The notes: generated by a model from the letters alone, not told the origin. 36,494 bases of DNA from an uncultured Desulfobacteraceae bacterium (GCA_903909505.1 CAIVVZ010000302.1:1-36494); one strand, 5' to 3'; positions 16,905 to 26,030 are shown, counted from the first letter of the stretch. Made by a program: numbers and translations.

Positions 16905-19900
16905 TTATTTGATGATTACAGGCCCGTATTGCAGGGCAGCCTTTAGTTGCTGCTTGACATCCTCAAGCCAGGTATCTACATCAACTTCCGTTTTGAGCGT
17001 ACGACGAGGTACTTGGATAAATTGCGCCTGTGGCTCACACATTTCCGTTGCACCACGAGCAACGTTCTCAAACCGGCCAGGCATGGCAGCCACCCGGTCG
17101 GCAAGCATGGATAAAGAAAATTGATTCAGTGTTTTTAAAATATCTTCGGTTGTTTCAACATTGATTTTCGGCCGTGAGCCTTCAGTCAGCATCTGTTCTG
17201 AAAGGAGTTCGTTTCGCTGCTCCGGTTCAAGCTGCTTCAAGTTGGCGTCGTTTCTGAGTCGCTCCATCCCTTGCTGGTGACAGATCTGATACTGGGCGTC
17301 CATCTGATTTAATGCATCCCGCAGCAATTGGGCGACATTGGCGGAAAGCGGGGCGATTTGATCCGGTTCCGACAACAGCAGGCGCTGTTCTGAAATATTT
17401 TTGGCCTGAGCCATGTAGATATCGGTATCTTTCAATACTTTGACGTGTTTCAGCAGCCGCTGAAGCGTCTCCCATACCGGCCATCGGATCGTTATGCGTT
17501 TTGCCAACTCGCCCCAATCATTGATGGATTGGGTCAGATCCTCACGCTTATTGTAAATGGCCAGTAATTGTTCATTTCCGGCCAACAGCCGTATCTCATC
17601 CAATGACGCGGTATCCGGACGGTTCGGTTTGGGGGCGTCTCCTCCGGCTTGATCGGCCAGTTCCATGACTTTATGCAGGAATGGGGTCGCAAAAACAAGT
17701 TCTTCTCCCTGTTTCGCCTGAAATCCCATTTTTTGAAAGAGTTTGCGGATCTGGATGCGCTGGGCGGTGGTGATGGTTGTGGCGACAACCTTGAACATGG
17801 CCTTGCCAATCGCCTTTCTTTCCATCTCCTTGGGTTCGATGTGCTTGCCGTGTTCATCCTGGGAGGCAACCAGACCGGAAACAAGCAGTGTTTGAAGCGC
17901 CCCATCAATGGCGTCTCTTGACCATCCGTATGGTGCAGATTCAAAATTGCCGCGAATGTCCGACCCTTTTTTTCCTCCGGCGATTTGTCCGAGAATTGCT
18001 TTACACACAGGGTTATTGGCCGGTTCGCCGTCGTATCCCACGGCTTTGAGGGCATCCGGAGCACCTTGCTTTGCCCGGGAATAGACCTTCTCCCACCCCA
18101 CATGGTCTGCCTGGGGAAATTGGGGATAGAGTCGTTGCAGTGCATTTTTTGATGCTTCAAGGATCTTGGTCTGTAGGTCGTTTCCGATGATTTCGTTACC
18201 ACTGCTTTGAAATACCAGCGCTTCGGAAAAAGATTCATCCAACAATTCTTTAATTCTTCCCGCTGATTTTTGCAGGGTCGTTTCCATGGCCGCGCGGGCT
18301 TCGATCCCCTCCGGGGGGTCCGGCATTCCTTTAATATCAAGTGTGGCGCTGGCTGCTTTAAAATCGATGATGTTGTTGCGGAGATCATCGGCGGATCGTT
18401 TGGGCAGGAAGACAAAGACTGTTGGCGATTGGTTGCCTGCCTGGCGAGAGTCCGCGCGAACCGAGTTTTCATCGATCGTCCAGCCGTCCCGGACCCAGGC
18501 ATAAATTTTTTGATTGCTGTCCAAAGGGAGTTTTGAGTCAAACAGGGCCTCAATGTCGCGAGTGACTTTGGAATCCCCCTGGGTCAGGGAAAGTTTTTTC
18601 GTGATTTCCCCAAATTGAGACCGGATACGATTGTCCCGCTCGGCTTCGATGCGATGGGATTCATTGGCCAACAAGCTGCGCTGACTTAAGAATTCATCAT
18701 TCCACGCCACGCTTTCTTCGGTTTGAATGCGGTATTCATCCCCGACTCTCATGAGCAGTTCACAGGTGTCCAGAAGACCCGGCAATTTGCCGCGCAATCC
18801 GCTGCTTCCCTGCAACAAGTCTTCCACCAGCAAATCAGCCAGAGTGTCAATGGTTGCCTTGATGCCGATTTCATTATTATTGCCCGCCAGTTTATTAATC
18901 AGAAACACCAGTCCGCAGGCACGGGCCATGAGTTGTTCTTCTGATGTCCCCTTAATCCAGCTCATGGTTTTTCGGTGGACTTTGCTCGGGAGAATACGGG
19001 ATTGCAGCAGTCTGTCCGCGGCATCAAAATAAAGGCGGTCTGCCGGCACGACATGACCCAGTGATTCATCCAGGTTGGTCTGGATCACTTTGTGAACCAT
19101 ACTGAGCTGGTTGCGAAGCTGGCTCTCAGTTCCGGTAGGGTCAAGCACCCGCAATGTGTTTTCCCAAAAACGCCGCCGAACCGGAAGAATGGGATAATTC
19201 TGGGCAAAGAAAGGGATATCATCCTGCCGGTGTCCGATCGTGGCACCTGCCAGATGTCTGGAGATTTCACCCAGATTGGTCACCATCATTTTCTCGATAG
19301 GGCCAATCGCATCCGGTTTTTTGGCAAGGATGACCTGGCGGATGACAACATCGACATCCGCATCGGAAAGCTCGATCCGGATGGTGAAACGGCCTTCCAG
19401 TTTTTTCAGATTCGGTGTGCCGGTGACCGCTGTTTGGCCTGTCCCCACAAACAGCAATTTGCCGCCGATATTTTTGCAACATGCTTCAACAGCCTCCTGT
19501 ATATCCATGGAACGTTCCGTACTGTTTCCGATATATTGCTGAACTTCATCCAGAACGATCAATGTCAGGGGGAACTTACCGTCGCGGGTCAGCGCCTGAC
19601 GGATGATTTTGACCATTTCATCGCTGCTGACATCCTGGACATACGGGTAAAGGTTGTTGAGGGTTTCGACGCACACCGCAGCGGAGGTGAAAAGCTTCGG
19701 CTTGGCTTGAACGAGCGCTTCGTGAAGGCCTTCGGCCACATAGAAATTGTCGAGCTCTTCCTGCCAGGAATATCCGTTTGTCTCCACGGTTTTTTTCACC
19801 TGGTCATAAATGCGTTCGTTTTTTAACCACATGACAAAACGCGCCAAATGATGTTGTTCCGGAAGGTTCGCTGATTTAAGAAAAATTCGAAGCAGCGCCA

Positions 19901-20342
19901 GGCGAACACTTCCGCTGGCGCCCGCCCCCAGCGTGCCCGTAGCAGCATGAATTCCCCCATGACGTTTGGCCTGGGAACTGAGTTCTTTTAACTGATCTTT
20001 AATGTTTTGAGGCAGATTGGCCACACCACGGGAGGTTGCACCATCTTCAAACTTTGTATCCACCCATAACGCCCGAAGCATTTTGACCAGGTGTGATTTT
20101 CCGGACCCGTAAAACCCGCTGACCCAGACAGCCGGTTGCTGCGCCTGATCGATGTTTTTCAGATAGATCTCAAGAATATGTTCAAGACCTTTCTCATATT
20201 GGCCGCCACAGACAAATGTTTCCACTTCATATCGAAGCACAGACAGGGCCTGGCTGGTCATTTCATCGTTCACATTGGCTACGCCTTCATTGACCAGTTT
20301 TCGGGTTGACGGGTCTTTAAGATAAATCTGTCTGTTTATCAT
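16905..20342 (-). CDS. brxC: BREX system P-loop ATPase BrxC
   Basis: This 1145-residue protein is a core component of BREX type 1. Walker A SGFYGSGKSH lies at about 75-84 and Walker B LIVLDEVQQY at about 261-270. Most of the remainder is helical, with no other motif I can name. The N-terminus (INRQIYLKDPSTRKLVNEGVA) is characteristic of BrxC. The family is required for both methylation and phage restriction, possibly as an ATP-driven scaffold on DNA. The ATG follows GAGGACTCATC and lies 13 bases after the brxB stop. No damage or unusual codon use was noticed. Confidence 0.94.
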   Translation of the reverse strand: MINRQIYLKDPSTRKLVNEGVANVNDEMTSQALSVLRYEVETFVCGGQYEKGLEHILEIYLKNIDQAQQPAVWVSGFYGSGKSHLVKMLRALWVDTKFEDGATSRGVANLPQNIKDQLKELSSQAKRHGGIHAATGTLGAGASGSVRLALLRIFLKSANLPEQHHLARFVMWLKNERIYDQVKKTVETNGYSWQEELDNFYVAEGLHEALVQAKPKLFTSAAVCVETLNNLYPYVQDVSSDEMVKIIRQALTRDGKFPLTLIVLDEVQQYIGNSTERSMDIQEAVEACCKNIGGKLLFVGTGQTAVTGTPNLKKLEGRFTIRIELSDADVDVVIRQVILAKKPDAIGPIEKMMVTNLGEISRHLAGATIGHRQDDIPFFAQNYPILPVRRRFWENTLRVLDPTGTESQLRNQLSMVHKVIQTNLDESLGHVVPADRLYFDAADRLLQSRILPSKVHRKTMSWIKGTSEEQLMARACGLVFLINKLAGNNNEIGIKATIDTLADLLVEDLLQGSSGLRGKLPGLLDTCELLMRVGDEYRIQTEESVAWNDEFLSQRSLLANESHRIEAERDNRIRSQFGEITKKLSLTQGDSKVTRDIEALFDSKLPLDSNQKIYAWVRDGWTIDENSVRADSRQAGNQSPTVFVFLPKRSADDLRNNIIDFKAASATLDIKGMPDPPEGIEARAAMETTLQKSAGRIKELLDESFSEALVFQSSGNEIIGNDLQTKILEASKNALQRLYPQFPQADHVGWEKVYSRAKQGAPDALKAVGYDGEPANNPVCKAILGQIAGGKKGSDIRGNFESAPYGWSRDAIDGALQTLLVSGLVASQDEHGKHIEPKEMERKAIGKAMFKVVATTITTAQRIQIRKLFQKMGFQAKQGEELVFATPFLHKVMELADQAGGDAPKPNRPDTASLDEIRLLAGNEQLLAIYNKREDLTQSINDWGELAKRITIRWPVWETLQRLLKHVKVLKDTDIYMAQAKNISEQRLLLSEPDQIAPLSANVAQLLRDALNQMDAQYQICHQQGMERLRNDANLKQLEPEQRNELLSEQMLTEGSRPKINVETTEDILKTLNQFSLSMLADRVAAMPGRFENVARGATEMCEPQAQFIQVPRRTLKTEVDVDTWLEDVKQQLKAALQYGPVIIK

Positions 20343-20355
20343 GATGAGTCCTCAT

Positions 20356-20907
20356 TTAAAACGCAGTGTCAGCAGTTATGGGAACAGCAAGATAGTTCCA
20401 GCCGTCATATCCGTCGAGCAGCCTGTAATTATTATCCTCATAGCTGCCTGGAAAGAAAACAAGTATCCGACCTGGGACTTTAGGCGCCAGATTATCAACA
20501 ACCTCTTTGACTTTTAAAAACCCGAAAAGGGACCCTACGCCCTTTATCGCAACGACGGTATTATCGCCCGCAGCAGGTTGCTTCAGGAAAGCATCAAATT
20601 TTTCTGTTATGAAATTCATATAGCCGGGTAATATCGTAGAGATGAGCTGTGGCTTTAAAAAATATTTTTGGGCGTAGCGGTGTCCTGAAAGCCAATCGGC
20701 GAATGTGTCCGTAAGGTCAAATACAGCCCATTCATGATCGGATTGTTTGGTGGCCAATTCAAATTCGTCAATTTTCGCCCGCAGCCGCAGTTCTTCATTT
20801 TCATTGTAGACACAGAAAATCACCCGTTGAAGCGGCGCTGAATCACTTCGCCACGGAATGGCGATGAATTTTTCATATGACTTGATAAGCCGTTTAATTT
20901 TGCTCAC
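20356..20907 (-). CDS. brxB: BREX protein BrxB (DUF1788)
   Basis: This 183-residue protein matches the DUF1788 family by length and by conserved blocks such as FDLTDTFADWL near 65, IKGVGSLFGFLKVKEVV near 120 and RILVFFPGSYEDNNYRLLDG near 146. BrxB has no known catalytic activity; it is a core BREX-1 protein needed for defence, probably as part of a complex. It starts with GTG at 20907, overlapping the last codons of brxA by 14 bases, and ends 13 bases before brxC. The order brxA-brxB-brxC is the standard BREX-1 order. Confidence 0.92.
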   Translation of the reverse strand: MSKIKRLIKSYEKFIAIPWRSDSAPLQRVIFCVYNENEELRLRAKIDEFELATKQSDHEWAVFDLTDTFADWLSGHRYAQKYFLKPQLISTILPGYMNFITEKFDAFLKQPAAGDNTVVAIKGVGSLFGFLKVKEVVDNLAPKVPGRILVFFPGSYEDNNYRLLDGYDGWNYLAVPITADTAF

Positions 20908-21688
20908 GAATCCATTCCATTTCCTGTGAAGTTAAAAGGCTGGGAAACACAACCTCCATCACATCACCGATACGCTTGAAAATGATCCATCCCCGGCGGG
21001 AGGCTTCTTCAGCCAATTCAATAACGCGCTGGGGCGGGCAATCGAGCAGTCGGGTGTATTCGGTGGTAAATAATGCAGCGCCCCTTATACCCTCCAGATA
21101 GCCCAGCAAAAGCGCATAGGCAGCCGCCCCTGATGTGGGTGTTGTCCTTGATCGGGTTTTTTTTACTTTCCCGATGAGATGGCCTGATTTGGTAAATGAT
21201 GAATTGATATTCTGGGCGACGGATTTGAGTGTGGCATTGCTGAAACGCCCAAAGTATTTGTTTTCTAAAAACGCTTCAAGGGCTTCACGGGTGACCACTT
21301 TTCCTTCGGAAAAATTCAGGATAAATGCGGCGCTGCTTTTCAGGATAGCGTCTCGCGCATATGCGCATAGCAAGGCGATAAGAGGATGACCATCACTGTC
21401 TCTTTGCCAAAAAAATCGGAGTGCTCGAAAAATGGTGACAGATGGGTCAAGGACGTACAAGCTTTTTAAATGCCCGGCGGTCAGTTGACGGGTTTTAACC
21501 GATCTTTTTTTCAGGCAGTTATGCTCGACAATGGCCTTTACATACTCGTCTCTGGCGACTGCGGAATCAATAACCGCCTCAAAAAGAAATTCCAGATCCT
21601 CCAGCATTATTGTTCGAGCCATATGAACGCCGCTTTTCGAGAAACTGAAACCGAATTTGGATAATAATTCTTTATGGGGGTTTTTCAT
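20894..21688 (-). CDS. brxA: BREX protein BrxA (DUF1819)
   Basis: About 264 residues from the ATG at 21688. The sequence KFGFSFSKSGVHMARTIMLEDL followed by a KKRSVKTRQLTAGHL stretch and a helical region fits DUF1819/BrxA, a small helical DNA-binding protein of BREX type 1. The open frame extends further upstream, to alternative starts at 21748 and 21880. I prefer 21688 because the BrxA-like sequence begins there, although no clear ribosome site precedes it; 21748 has a weak GGGAA. It is the first gene of the BREX operon and overlaps brxB by 14 bases. Confidence 0.88.
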   Translation of the reverse strand: MKNPHKELLSKFGFSFSKSGVHMARTIMLEDLEFLFEAVIDSAVARDEYVKAIVEHNCLKKRSVKTRQLTAGHLKSLYVLDPSVTIFRALRFFWQRDSDGHPLIALLCAYARDAILKSSAAFILNFSEGKVVTREALEAFLENKYFGRFSNATLKSVAQNINSSFTKSGHLIGKVKKTRSRTTPTSGAAAYALLLGYLEGIRGAALFTTEYTRLLDCPPQRVIELAEEASRRGWIIFKRIGDVMEVVFPSLLTSQEMEWIREQN

Positions 21689-21827
21689 TATATGATTGTG
21701 AGAATCAAAGTTATAAATGGTGATCCTTTTGAATACGTCATGTAACATAATTCCCGAAGATGAGAAATCCAGATTTGAGTCAAACCCGGCTTCCCTTATC
21801 CCTCCAGTTTCAGCTCGAACTTGTACC

Positions 21828-22034
21828 CTAAATTTTGACAAAAAAAGGTAATGCCACCAATACAACACCTGAAAAAACAAGGATATACATGTTTGAGATA
21901 AAATATGGAAATACCATTAACCCTATGCCGCATAAAAGAGGAATCACAGCTTTTTGTTTTTTGCCATAAACAAAAAACCCTAAACCTATTGAACCAAATA
22001 TCACTCCCCATATCAAAGTCGATGTACTATCCAT
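21828..22034 (-). CDS. Small inner-membrane protein
   Basis: This encodes 68 residues with three hydrophobic stretches: STLIWGVIFGSIGLGFFVYG, then AVIPLLCGIGLMVFPYF, then MYILVFSGVVLVALPFFV, separated by a short basic loop (KKQK). Small proteins of this type are common in proteobacteria and are sometimes labelled amino acid transport protein without evidence. It lies 139 bases upstream of brxA on the same strand, so it might be co-transcribed, but I see no functional link to BREX. The ribosome site is weak (GTGAAAG). The function is unknown. Confidence 0.75.
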   Translation of the reverse strand: MDSTSTLIWGVIFGSIGLGFFVYGKKQKAVIPLLCGIGLMVFPYFISNMYILVFSGVVLVALPFFVKI

Positions 22035-22601
22035 TTTTAATCTTTCACATTGTTTAACGTGGATATGAAATTAAGATATTACTCAGTATGAATATCAGCA
22101 TGTTAAGTCAACAATAATATCCGCTGACAGAAAGATTTGCTTCCTGTGAAGGTTTAACGACAGACCACGCAGAGATCGGATGTTCTGGGGCATCTGGGAG
22201 TGGCAAGATAATAAAACTCGGATTTTACTGTTTCAGCCCCCTGAAAAAATATTGACACGGTCCAGGGGGTTGGTTACTGAATATATCATCCCAAATCGCC
22301 CCCCCAACTCCAAATCAGAAAGGGTATACCATGCCGGACCGGACCATGTGCAGAGCATTGAGTTTGTCTGAACACCGGTGGTGATGCCGACGGCTGCTTC
22401 AACTGCTCTGCCTATGGGCAATTTTACCAAGGCGTTGCTGCCCTGAGCAAGGTGCGATATTAGAACCTGTTGAATGAGATCAGACTGGCGGATGAATCAA
22501 AAAAGGACTGCATAACCGAAAGCACCTAACATGTTGCGCCGGGTGGGGACATATCAAGGATTCGGTTGCGGTAAAATAACCCTACAGGAGCGTTTTTCCT
22601 T
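22035..22601. other. Intergenic stretch with short coding-like shreds, no intact gene
   Basis: No convincing complete gene is seen. On the plus strand a short open segment at about 22364-22459 reads NTGGDADGCFNCSAYGQF and stops, and looks protein-like but lacks a start. CCCCCTG and CAGGGGG form a loose inverted repeat at about 22245-22275. A TTGACA lies between those arms and could be a -35 box, but no matching -10 box is clear. The stretch may be the remains of decayed genes. Confidence 0.4.
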
Positions 22602-22790
22602 ATGTCTGTGAGATTGATCGCACAAGAATTGTATCGTATCATTCGGGAAGTGGAAAAGCTTGAAAAAGAGCTTTTGGCTGCTCCGGCTCAGAATCATGAG
22701 ATATTGAAAGATCGGCTCAGAAAGGCAAAAGCCGAACGGGACCTGATGCGAAAGTCTCTTGAAGGCAGTAAGGATGTTGCCAGAGCTTAA
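22602..22790 (+). CDS. Small coiled-coil protein
   Basis: This encodes 62 residues, almost entirely helical and highly charged, with heptad-like spacing (REVEKLEKELLAAPAQN, then LRKAKAERDLMRKSLEG). A good ribosome site, ACAGGAG, lies upstream of the ATG. Short proteins of this style recur in deltaproteobacteria, from general memory. There is no catalytic motif or signal peptide. The next gene is convergent, so it appears to be monocistronic. The function is unknown; a role in protein-protein contact is likely from the coiled coil. Confidence 0.65.
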   Translation: MSVRLIAQELYRIIREVEKLEKELLAAPAQNHEILKDRLRKAKAERDLMRKSLEGSKDVARA

Positions 22791-22832
22791 GAAAAATGAA
22801 TTGCACCGGTGAATTGAACCACATAAGAATGG

Positions 22833-24056
22833 CTATGCGCTCTGCCCTGAAAAATCACTCCTGATTTCATTGGGCACAGAAGCTTTGGCGTCTTCTTCGC
22901 CGTTAAGGAGAAAACAGCTAAGCACCAATGTTACAAATAGCCCAAGACCATAAATGAGAAATACCGAATCAATTCCAAACTTGCCAATAATCCTTCCTCC
23001 GATGGCTGCGCCTATTCCCCCGCACCCCATGAAACTGAAAGCCACCAATGACATGGCAGCTCCCCTTGCTTTGTGAGCAAACCCCGTGGCTCTTGTTACC
23101 AAAGTGGAGTGGGCAAATATGAAGCCAAGTCCCAGCGTGGCGATTCCGAGAATAAATGCGCTAATGTTACTTCCAAAAAGATAAATGATAATATTTCCAA
23201 CTGCTGCCAGTAACAATCCGCTCCACAGTAGCCTCAATGACCCTATGCTGTTAGCAATTTTCCCGCAAAATCTGCCGCCAATCACCGACATGACACCAAA
23301 TCCGGTCATTATGAATCCGATTTGCAAGGAGTTGTAATGATAAATTCGCGAAATATATGACCCGCCATATGAGAAGCTGCCAACGATAAAGGCTCCCTCC
23401 AGCATAATAATGATATAGGTGAATAGGCTCTCAGTGTTTGATAAAAGATGCAGATATGGTTTGAATATCTCGCTTTTGGGATTTTTTTGTGATGGCATTT
23501 TGCGATAATTTTTAAGCAGCAGAGCCATCGGAATCAGCGATAATATGGCGTACACCAGGAAGACACCACGCCAATCAAAGAAATTCGAAATGGTTCCCCC
23601 CATTGCCATGCTGAGACCCTGCCCCAAGAATGAAATGCTGATAAATGTTCCTATCGCTTGTTGCCGTTCATGCATCGGGAAGAGGTCTCCGATCAAGGCA
23701 AATGATATAGGCATGACGGAAGCGGCAAAAATGCCGGTCAGGGCTCGAAAGAACCCCACACTCGCAAGGCTGGTACCAAAGGCACATAAGCCGGTAGCGA
23801 TGGTAAACATGATCATTGCAAAAGTAATCACCTGTTTTTTCCCATATCTATCCGCCAATGCTCCGAAAATTATCTGAAAGATCCCAAAAGGGATCATATA
23901 GGCTGTTATAAGTAGCCCTGCACTCGGAATATCAATTTTCAAACTCTCGGCAATAGCCGGAAGAATCGGTGAGATAACCCAGTTATCTGCAATGACCATA
24001 AAACCGGCAAGGCCAAGCAGCAGAATGACACTGCTTTTTCTAATTTGTTGATCCAT
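22833..24056 (-). CDS. MFS transporter (drug/H+ antiporter DHA1-like)
   Basis: About 407 residues with twelve predicted hydrophobic helices. The loop between helices 2 and 3 has the MFS signature FGALADRYGKKQVITF, and an acidic residue in helix 1 (ADNWVISPILPAI) is typical of DHA1 antiporters. It probably exports a small molecule using the proton gradient; the substrate cannot be told. I placed the start at 24056 because AAGGGGA lies just upstream, although the frame opens at 24074. The gene is convergent with the small coiled-coil gene and divergent from the aldo/keto reductase stump. Confidence 0.87.
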   Translation of the reverse strand: MDQQIRKSSVILLLGLAGFMVIADNWVISPILPAIAESLKIDIPSAGLLITAYMIPFGIFQIIFGALADRYGKKQVITFAMIMFTIATGLCAFGTSLASVGFFRALTGIFAASVMPISFALIGDLFPMHERQQAIGTFISISFLGQGLSMAMGGTISNFFDWRGVFLVYAILSLIPMALLLKNYRKMPSQKNPKSEIFKPYLHLLSNTESLFTYIIIMLEGAFIVGSFSYGGSYISRIYHYNSLQIGFIMTGFGVMSVIGGRFCGKIANSIGSLRLLWSGLLLAAVGNIIIYLFGSNISAFILGIATLGLGFIFAHSTLVTRATGFAHKARGAAMSLVAFSFMGCGGIGAAIGGRIIGKFGIDSVFLIYGLGLFVTLVLSCFLLNGEEDAKASVPNEIRSDFSGQSA

Positions 24057-24166
24057 GAAAAATCCCCTTGGCAAATCTATGTCCTATAATCTCATTTTCT
24101 GGGCACATAATAAGGCTATAGCAAACGTATTGCAAGTAAGCATAAAGAAGGCTATACATCAATTAA

Positions 24167-24397
24167 CAGCCCTGCCCTCAAGGTGTGATGATCACCGCAG
24201 TCATGGGCTACAAAGTGATTGCATCCAGGATGTCGCCTCAAGTCGCAGTAGAAATTGCCAAAATCCCCATGGAAAGTGCATCATTGTGCACAGAATGCAG
24301 GGAATGTGTTGACCGCTGCCCCTATGAGATGCCGATTCCGGATATGCTCAAGGTACATTACAATCTATATGAACAGCATAAGGCCCGAATCAATTGA
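24167..24397 (+). pseudogene. C-terminal remnant of a 4Fe-4S aldo/keto reductase
   Basis: After a stop at 24164-24166 the frame reads QPCPQGVMITAVMGYKVIAS and then CTECRECVDRCPYEMPIP. This is the conserved C-terminal tail of ferredoxin-type aldo/keto reductases: a P-x-P-Q-G-V block followed by a cysteine cluster for one 4Fe-4S centre. A full-length member has around 300-400 residues; only about 76 codons remain and the whole barrel is missing. A GTG at 24185 could in theory start a 70-residue protein, but there is no good ribosome site. The gene was probably truncated by deletion between it and the MFS gene. The surviving cysteine spacing is intact, so the loss may be recent. Confidence 0.75.
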
Positions 24398-24430
24398 ATT
24401 TTAAAGATAACCCATGGGGAGGTAAAGCAT

Positions 24431-25093
24431 ATGAAGGTCATGGCATTCAACGGAAGTCCAAGAAAGAAATGGAACACGGCAACGCTTCTAAAAAAAGCCT
24501 TGGAAGGGGCCTCATCACAAGGCGCTGAAACCAAACTCATAAATCTGTACGATCTGAACTTTAAAGGTTGCATAAGCTGTTTTGCCTGCAAGACAAAAGA
24601 CGGAAAAAGCTATGGCAAGTGTGCCGTAAAGGATGACCTGACCCCTCTGTTGAAGGAAATTCTGGATGTCCACTGCATTATCTTAGGGTCACCGTTTTAT
24701 TTTGGAACTGCCACTGGGCAGATGAGATCCTTTATGGAGCGTTTATTTTTTCCGTTCTATTCCTATACCGACCCACCGGAATCGCTCTTCTCAAGAAAAA
24801 TTCCGACCGGGTTTATCTACACCCTCGGCGCGACAGAAGTAATGGCAAAAGAGATGGGCTTTGATCACCACATCAGATTGAATGAGATGTTCCTGGAAAG
24901 AATATTTGGGGCTACGGAGTCATTGTGCAGTTACGACACATACCAGTTTGAGGACTATTCAAAGATGTTCGCTCCCCGATTCGACCTCGAGAAGAAGGCC
25001 AGGAGGCGGCGGGAAGTATTTCCCCTTGACTGTGATAAAGCATTTGAAATGGGGGTGCGGTTGGCCAATAAAGCTTGCAAAATCAGATTATAA
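24431..25093 (+). CDS. Flavodoxin-family NAD(P)H-dependent FMN reductase / iron-sulfur flavoprotein-like
   Basis: This is a 220-residue protein with the FMN phosphate-binding loop NGSPRKKWNTATLLKKALEG at about 6-25, and a cysteine block GCISCFACK with a later GKC, as in iron-sulfur flavoproteins and related reductases. The segment LGSPFYFGTATGQMRSFMERL near 80-100 is the second flavin-binding loop. It likely transfers electrons from NAD(P)H or ferredoxin via FMN; the physiological acceptor is unknown. The ribosome site is strong (GGGGAGGTAAAG). It begins 34 bases after the aldo/keto reductase stump and may once have been in an operon with it. A hairpin terminator candidate follows. Confidence 0.85.
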   Translation: MKVMAFNGSPRKKWNTATLLKKALEGASSQGAETKLINLYDLNFKGCISCFACKTKDGKSYGKCAVKDDLTPLLKEILDVHCIILGSPFYFGTATGQMRSFMERLFFPFYSYTDPPESLFSRKIPTGFIYTLGATEVMAKEMGFDHHIRLNEMFLERIFGATESLCSYDTYQFEDYSKMFAPRFDLEKKARRRREVFPLDCDKAFEMGVRLANKACKIRL

Positions 25094-25121
25094 CGCCTCA
25101 ACGATCCTCAGTGGCGCATAC

Positions 25122-25144
25122 AAATAGAGGGGGCCTCTCTATTT
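25122..25144 (+). terminator. Candidate hairpin terminator after the flavodoxin-like gene
   Basis: AAATAGAG (25122-25129) and CTCTATTT (25137-25144) are perfect 8-bp complements around a 7-base loop; the T-run after the stem is short. It lies about 30 bases after the stop codon, a usual place for a Rho-independent terminator, but the stem is A/T-rich and so weak. Confidence 0.5.
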
Positions 25145-25251
25145 TGTGGGTAAATCTGAACTCTCATCAAGCTGTTAGCACGCCCTCATTTTCATCCTTC
25201 GTTGTGCCCGCCCCAGGCATGGGGGTTAGTGAATTAAATTCGAGAAAGAAC

Positions 25252-26025
25252 ATGAATGAATTGGGTTTTTGGATTCTTCGCTACAATAATCAAGTGCTGA
25301 TCACAACCACCGGTGGCAATATTGTCGAAAATATCTTCCCGTACGGACGCACCTCGGATTTCTGTGATACTCAGAATGTATTGCTTGCCGGTGAATGGTT
25401 AGGCCTTCCGTGCTACACGGCTGATATAGATCAACTACCTGAAAAACAGCCGTTTGAATTTATCATGGTGCGTCGCCTATTCGGATTGGCTGGCGCTGAG
25501 GCATTTGCTCTTGTTGGGCGCGCCACGCAACTTTTAGACTGGCAAAACAACCATCGATATTGCGGAAAATGCGGCAAACCAACCACGAAAAAAAGTGGCG
25601 AGCTTGCCATGTCATGCTCTGCCTGCGGCCTTCTTTTTTATCCACGAATCGCGCCCGCAGTTATGGTTTTGGTGCTTCGAGATGATGAAGTTTTATTAGC
25701 TCGTAGTCCTCATTTCACCTCTGGTGTCTTTAGCGCATTGGCTGGGTTTGTTGAAGCAGGCGAAACCTTGGAAGAATGCGCAATACGTGAAGTGCGTGAA
25801 GAAGTGGGAATTGAAATCACAAATCTTCGTTACTTCCGAAGTCAATCATGGCCATTTCCAAATTCATTGATGGTGGCATTCACAGCGGACTATGTTAGCG
25901 GTATCCTCACCCCTGACCCATCGGAAATCGAAGCGGCCAATTGGTTTTTGCGTAGTGCTTTACCACCGTTGCCCGACCCGGTGAGTATTTCTCGCCAATT
26001 GATTGACTCCGTGTGTGATTTATAA
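25252..26025 (+). CDS. nudC: NAD(+)/NADH diphosphatase, NudC-type Nudix hydrolase
   Basis: About 257 residues from the ATG at 25252, the same length as Escherichia coli NudC. A zinc ribbon with two Cys-x-x-Cys pairs (CGKCG and CSACG) precedes the Nudix box GFVEAGETLEECAIREVREE. The SQSWPFPNSLM motif that follows marks the NADH-specific subgroup. NudC hydrolyses NAD(H) to NMN(H) and AMP and can remove NAD caps from RNA. The frame is open back to 25075, but that part is not NudC-like and overlaps the previous gene, so I chose the later ATG, which follows GAGAAAG. The base composition looks more A/T-rich than its neighbours, a hint of transfer. The gene appears to stand alone. Confidence 0.9.
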   Translation: MNELGFWILRYNNQVLITTTGGNIVENIFPYGRTSDFCDTQNVLLAGEWLGLPCYTADIDQLPEKQPFEFIMVRRLFGLAGAEAFALVGRATQLLDWQNNHRYCGKCGKPTTKKSGELAMSCSACGLLFYPRIAPAVMVLVLRDDEVLLARSPHFTSGVFSALAGFVEAGETLEECAIREVREEVGIEITNLRYFRSQSWPFPNSLMVAFTADYVSGILTPDPSEIEAANWFLRSALPPLPDPVSISRQLIDSVCDL

Positions 26026-26030
26026 ACATC

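Noticed and set aside
17534..18553. 339-codon minus-strand frame inside brxC
   Set aside because: It overlaps brxC in another frame, is rich in Pro, Arg and Ser, and has no recognisable domain.
22251..22280. Possible sigma-70 promoter beginning with TTGACA
   Set aside because: No convincing -10 box is found at 16-18 bases, and the start is far from the next gene.
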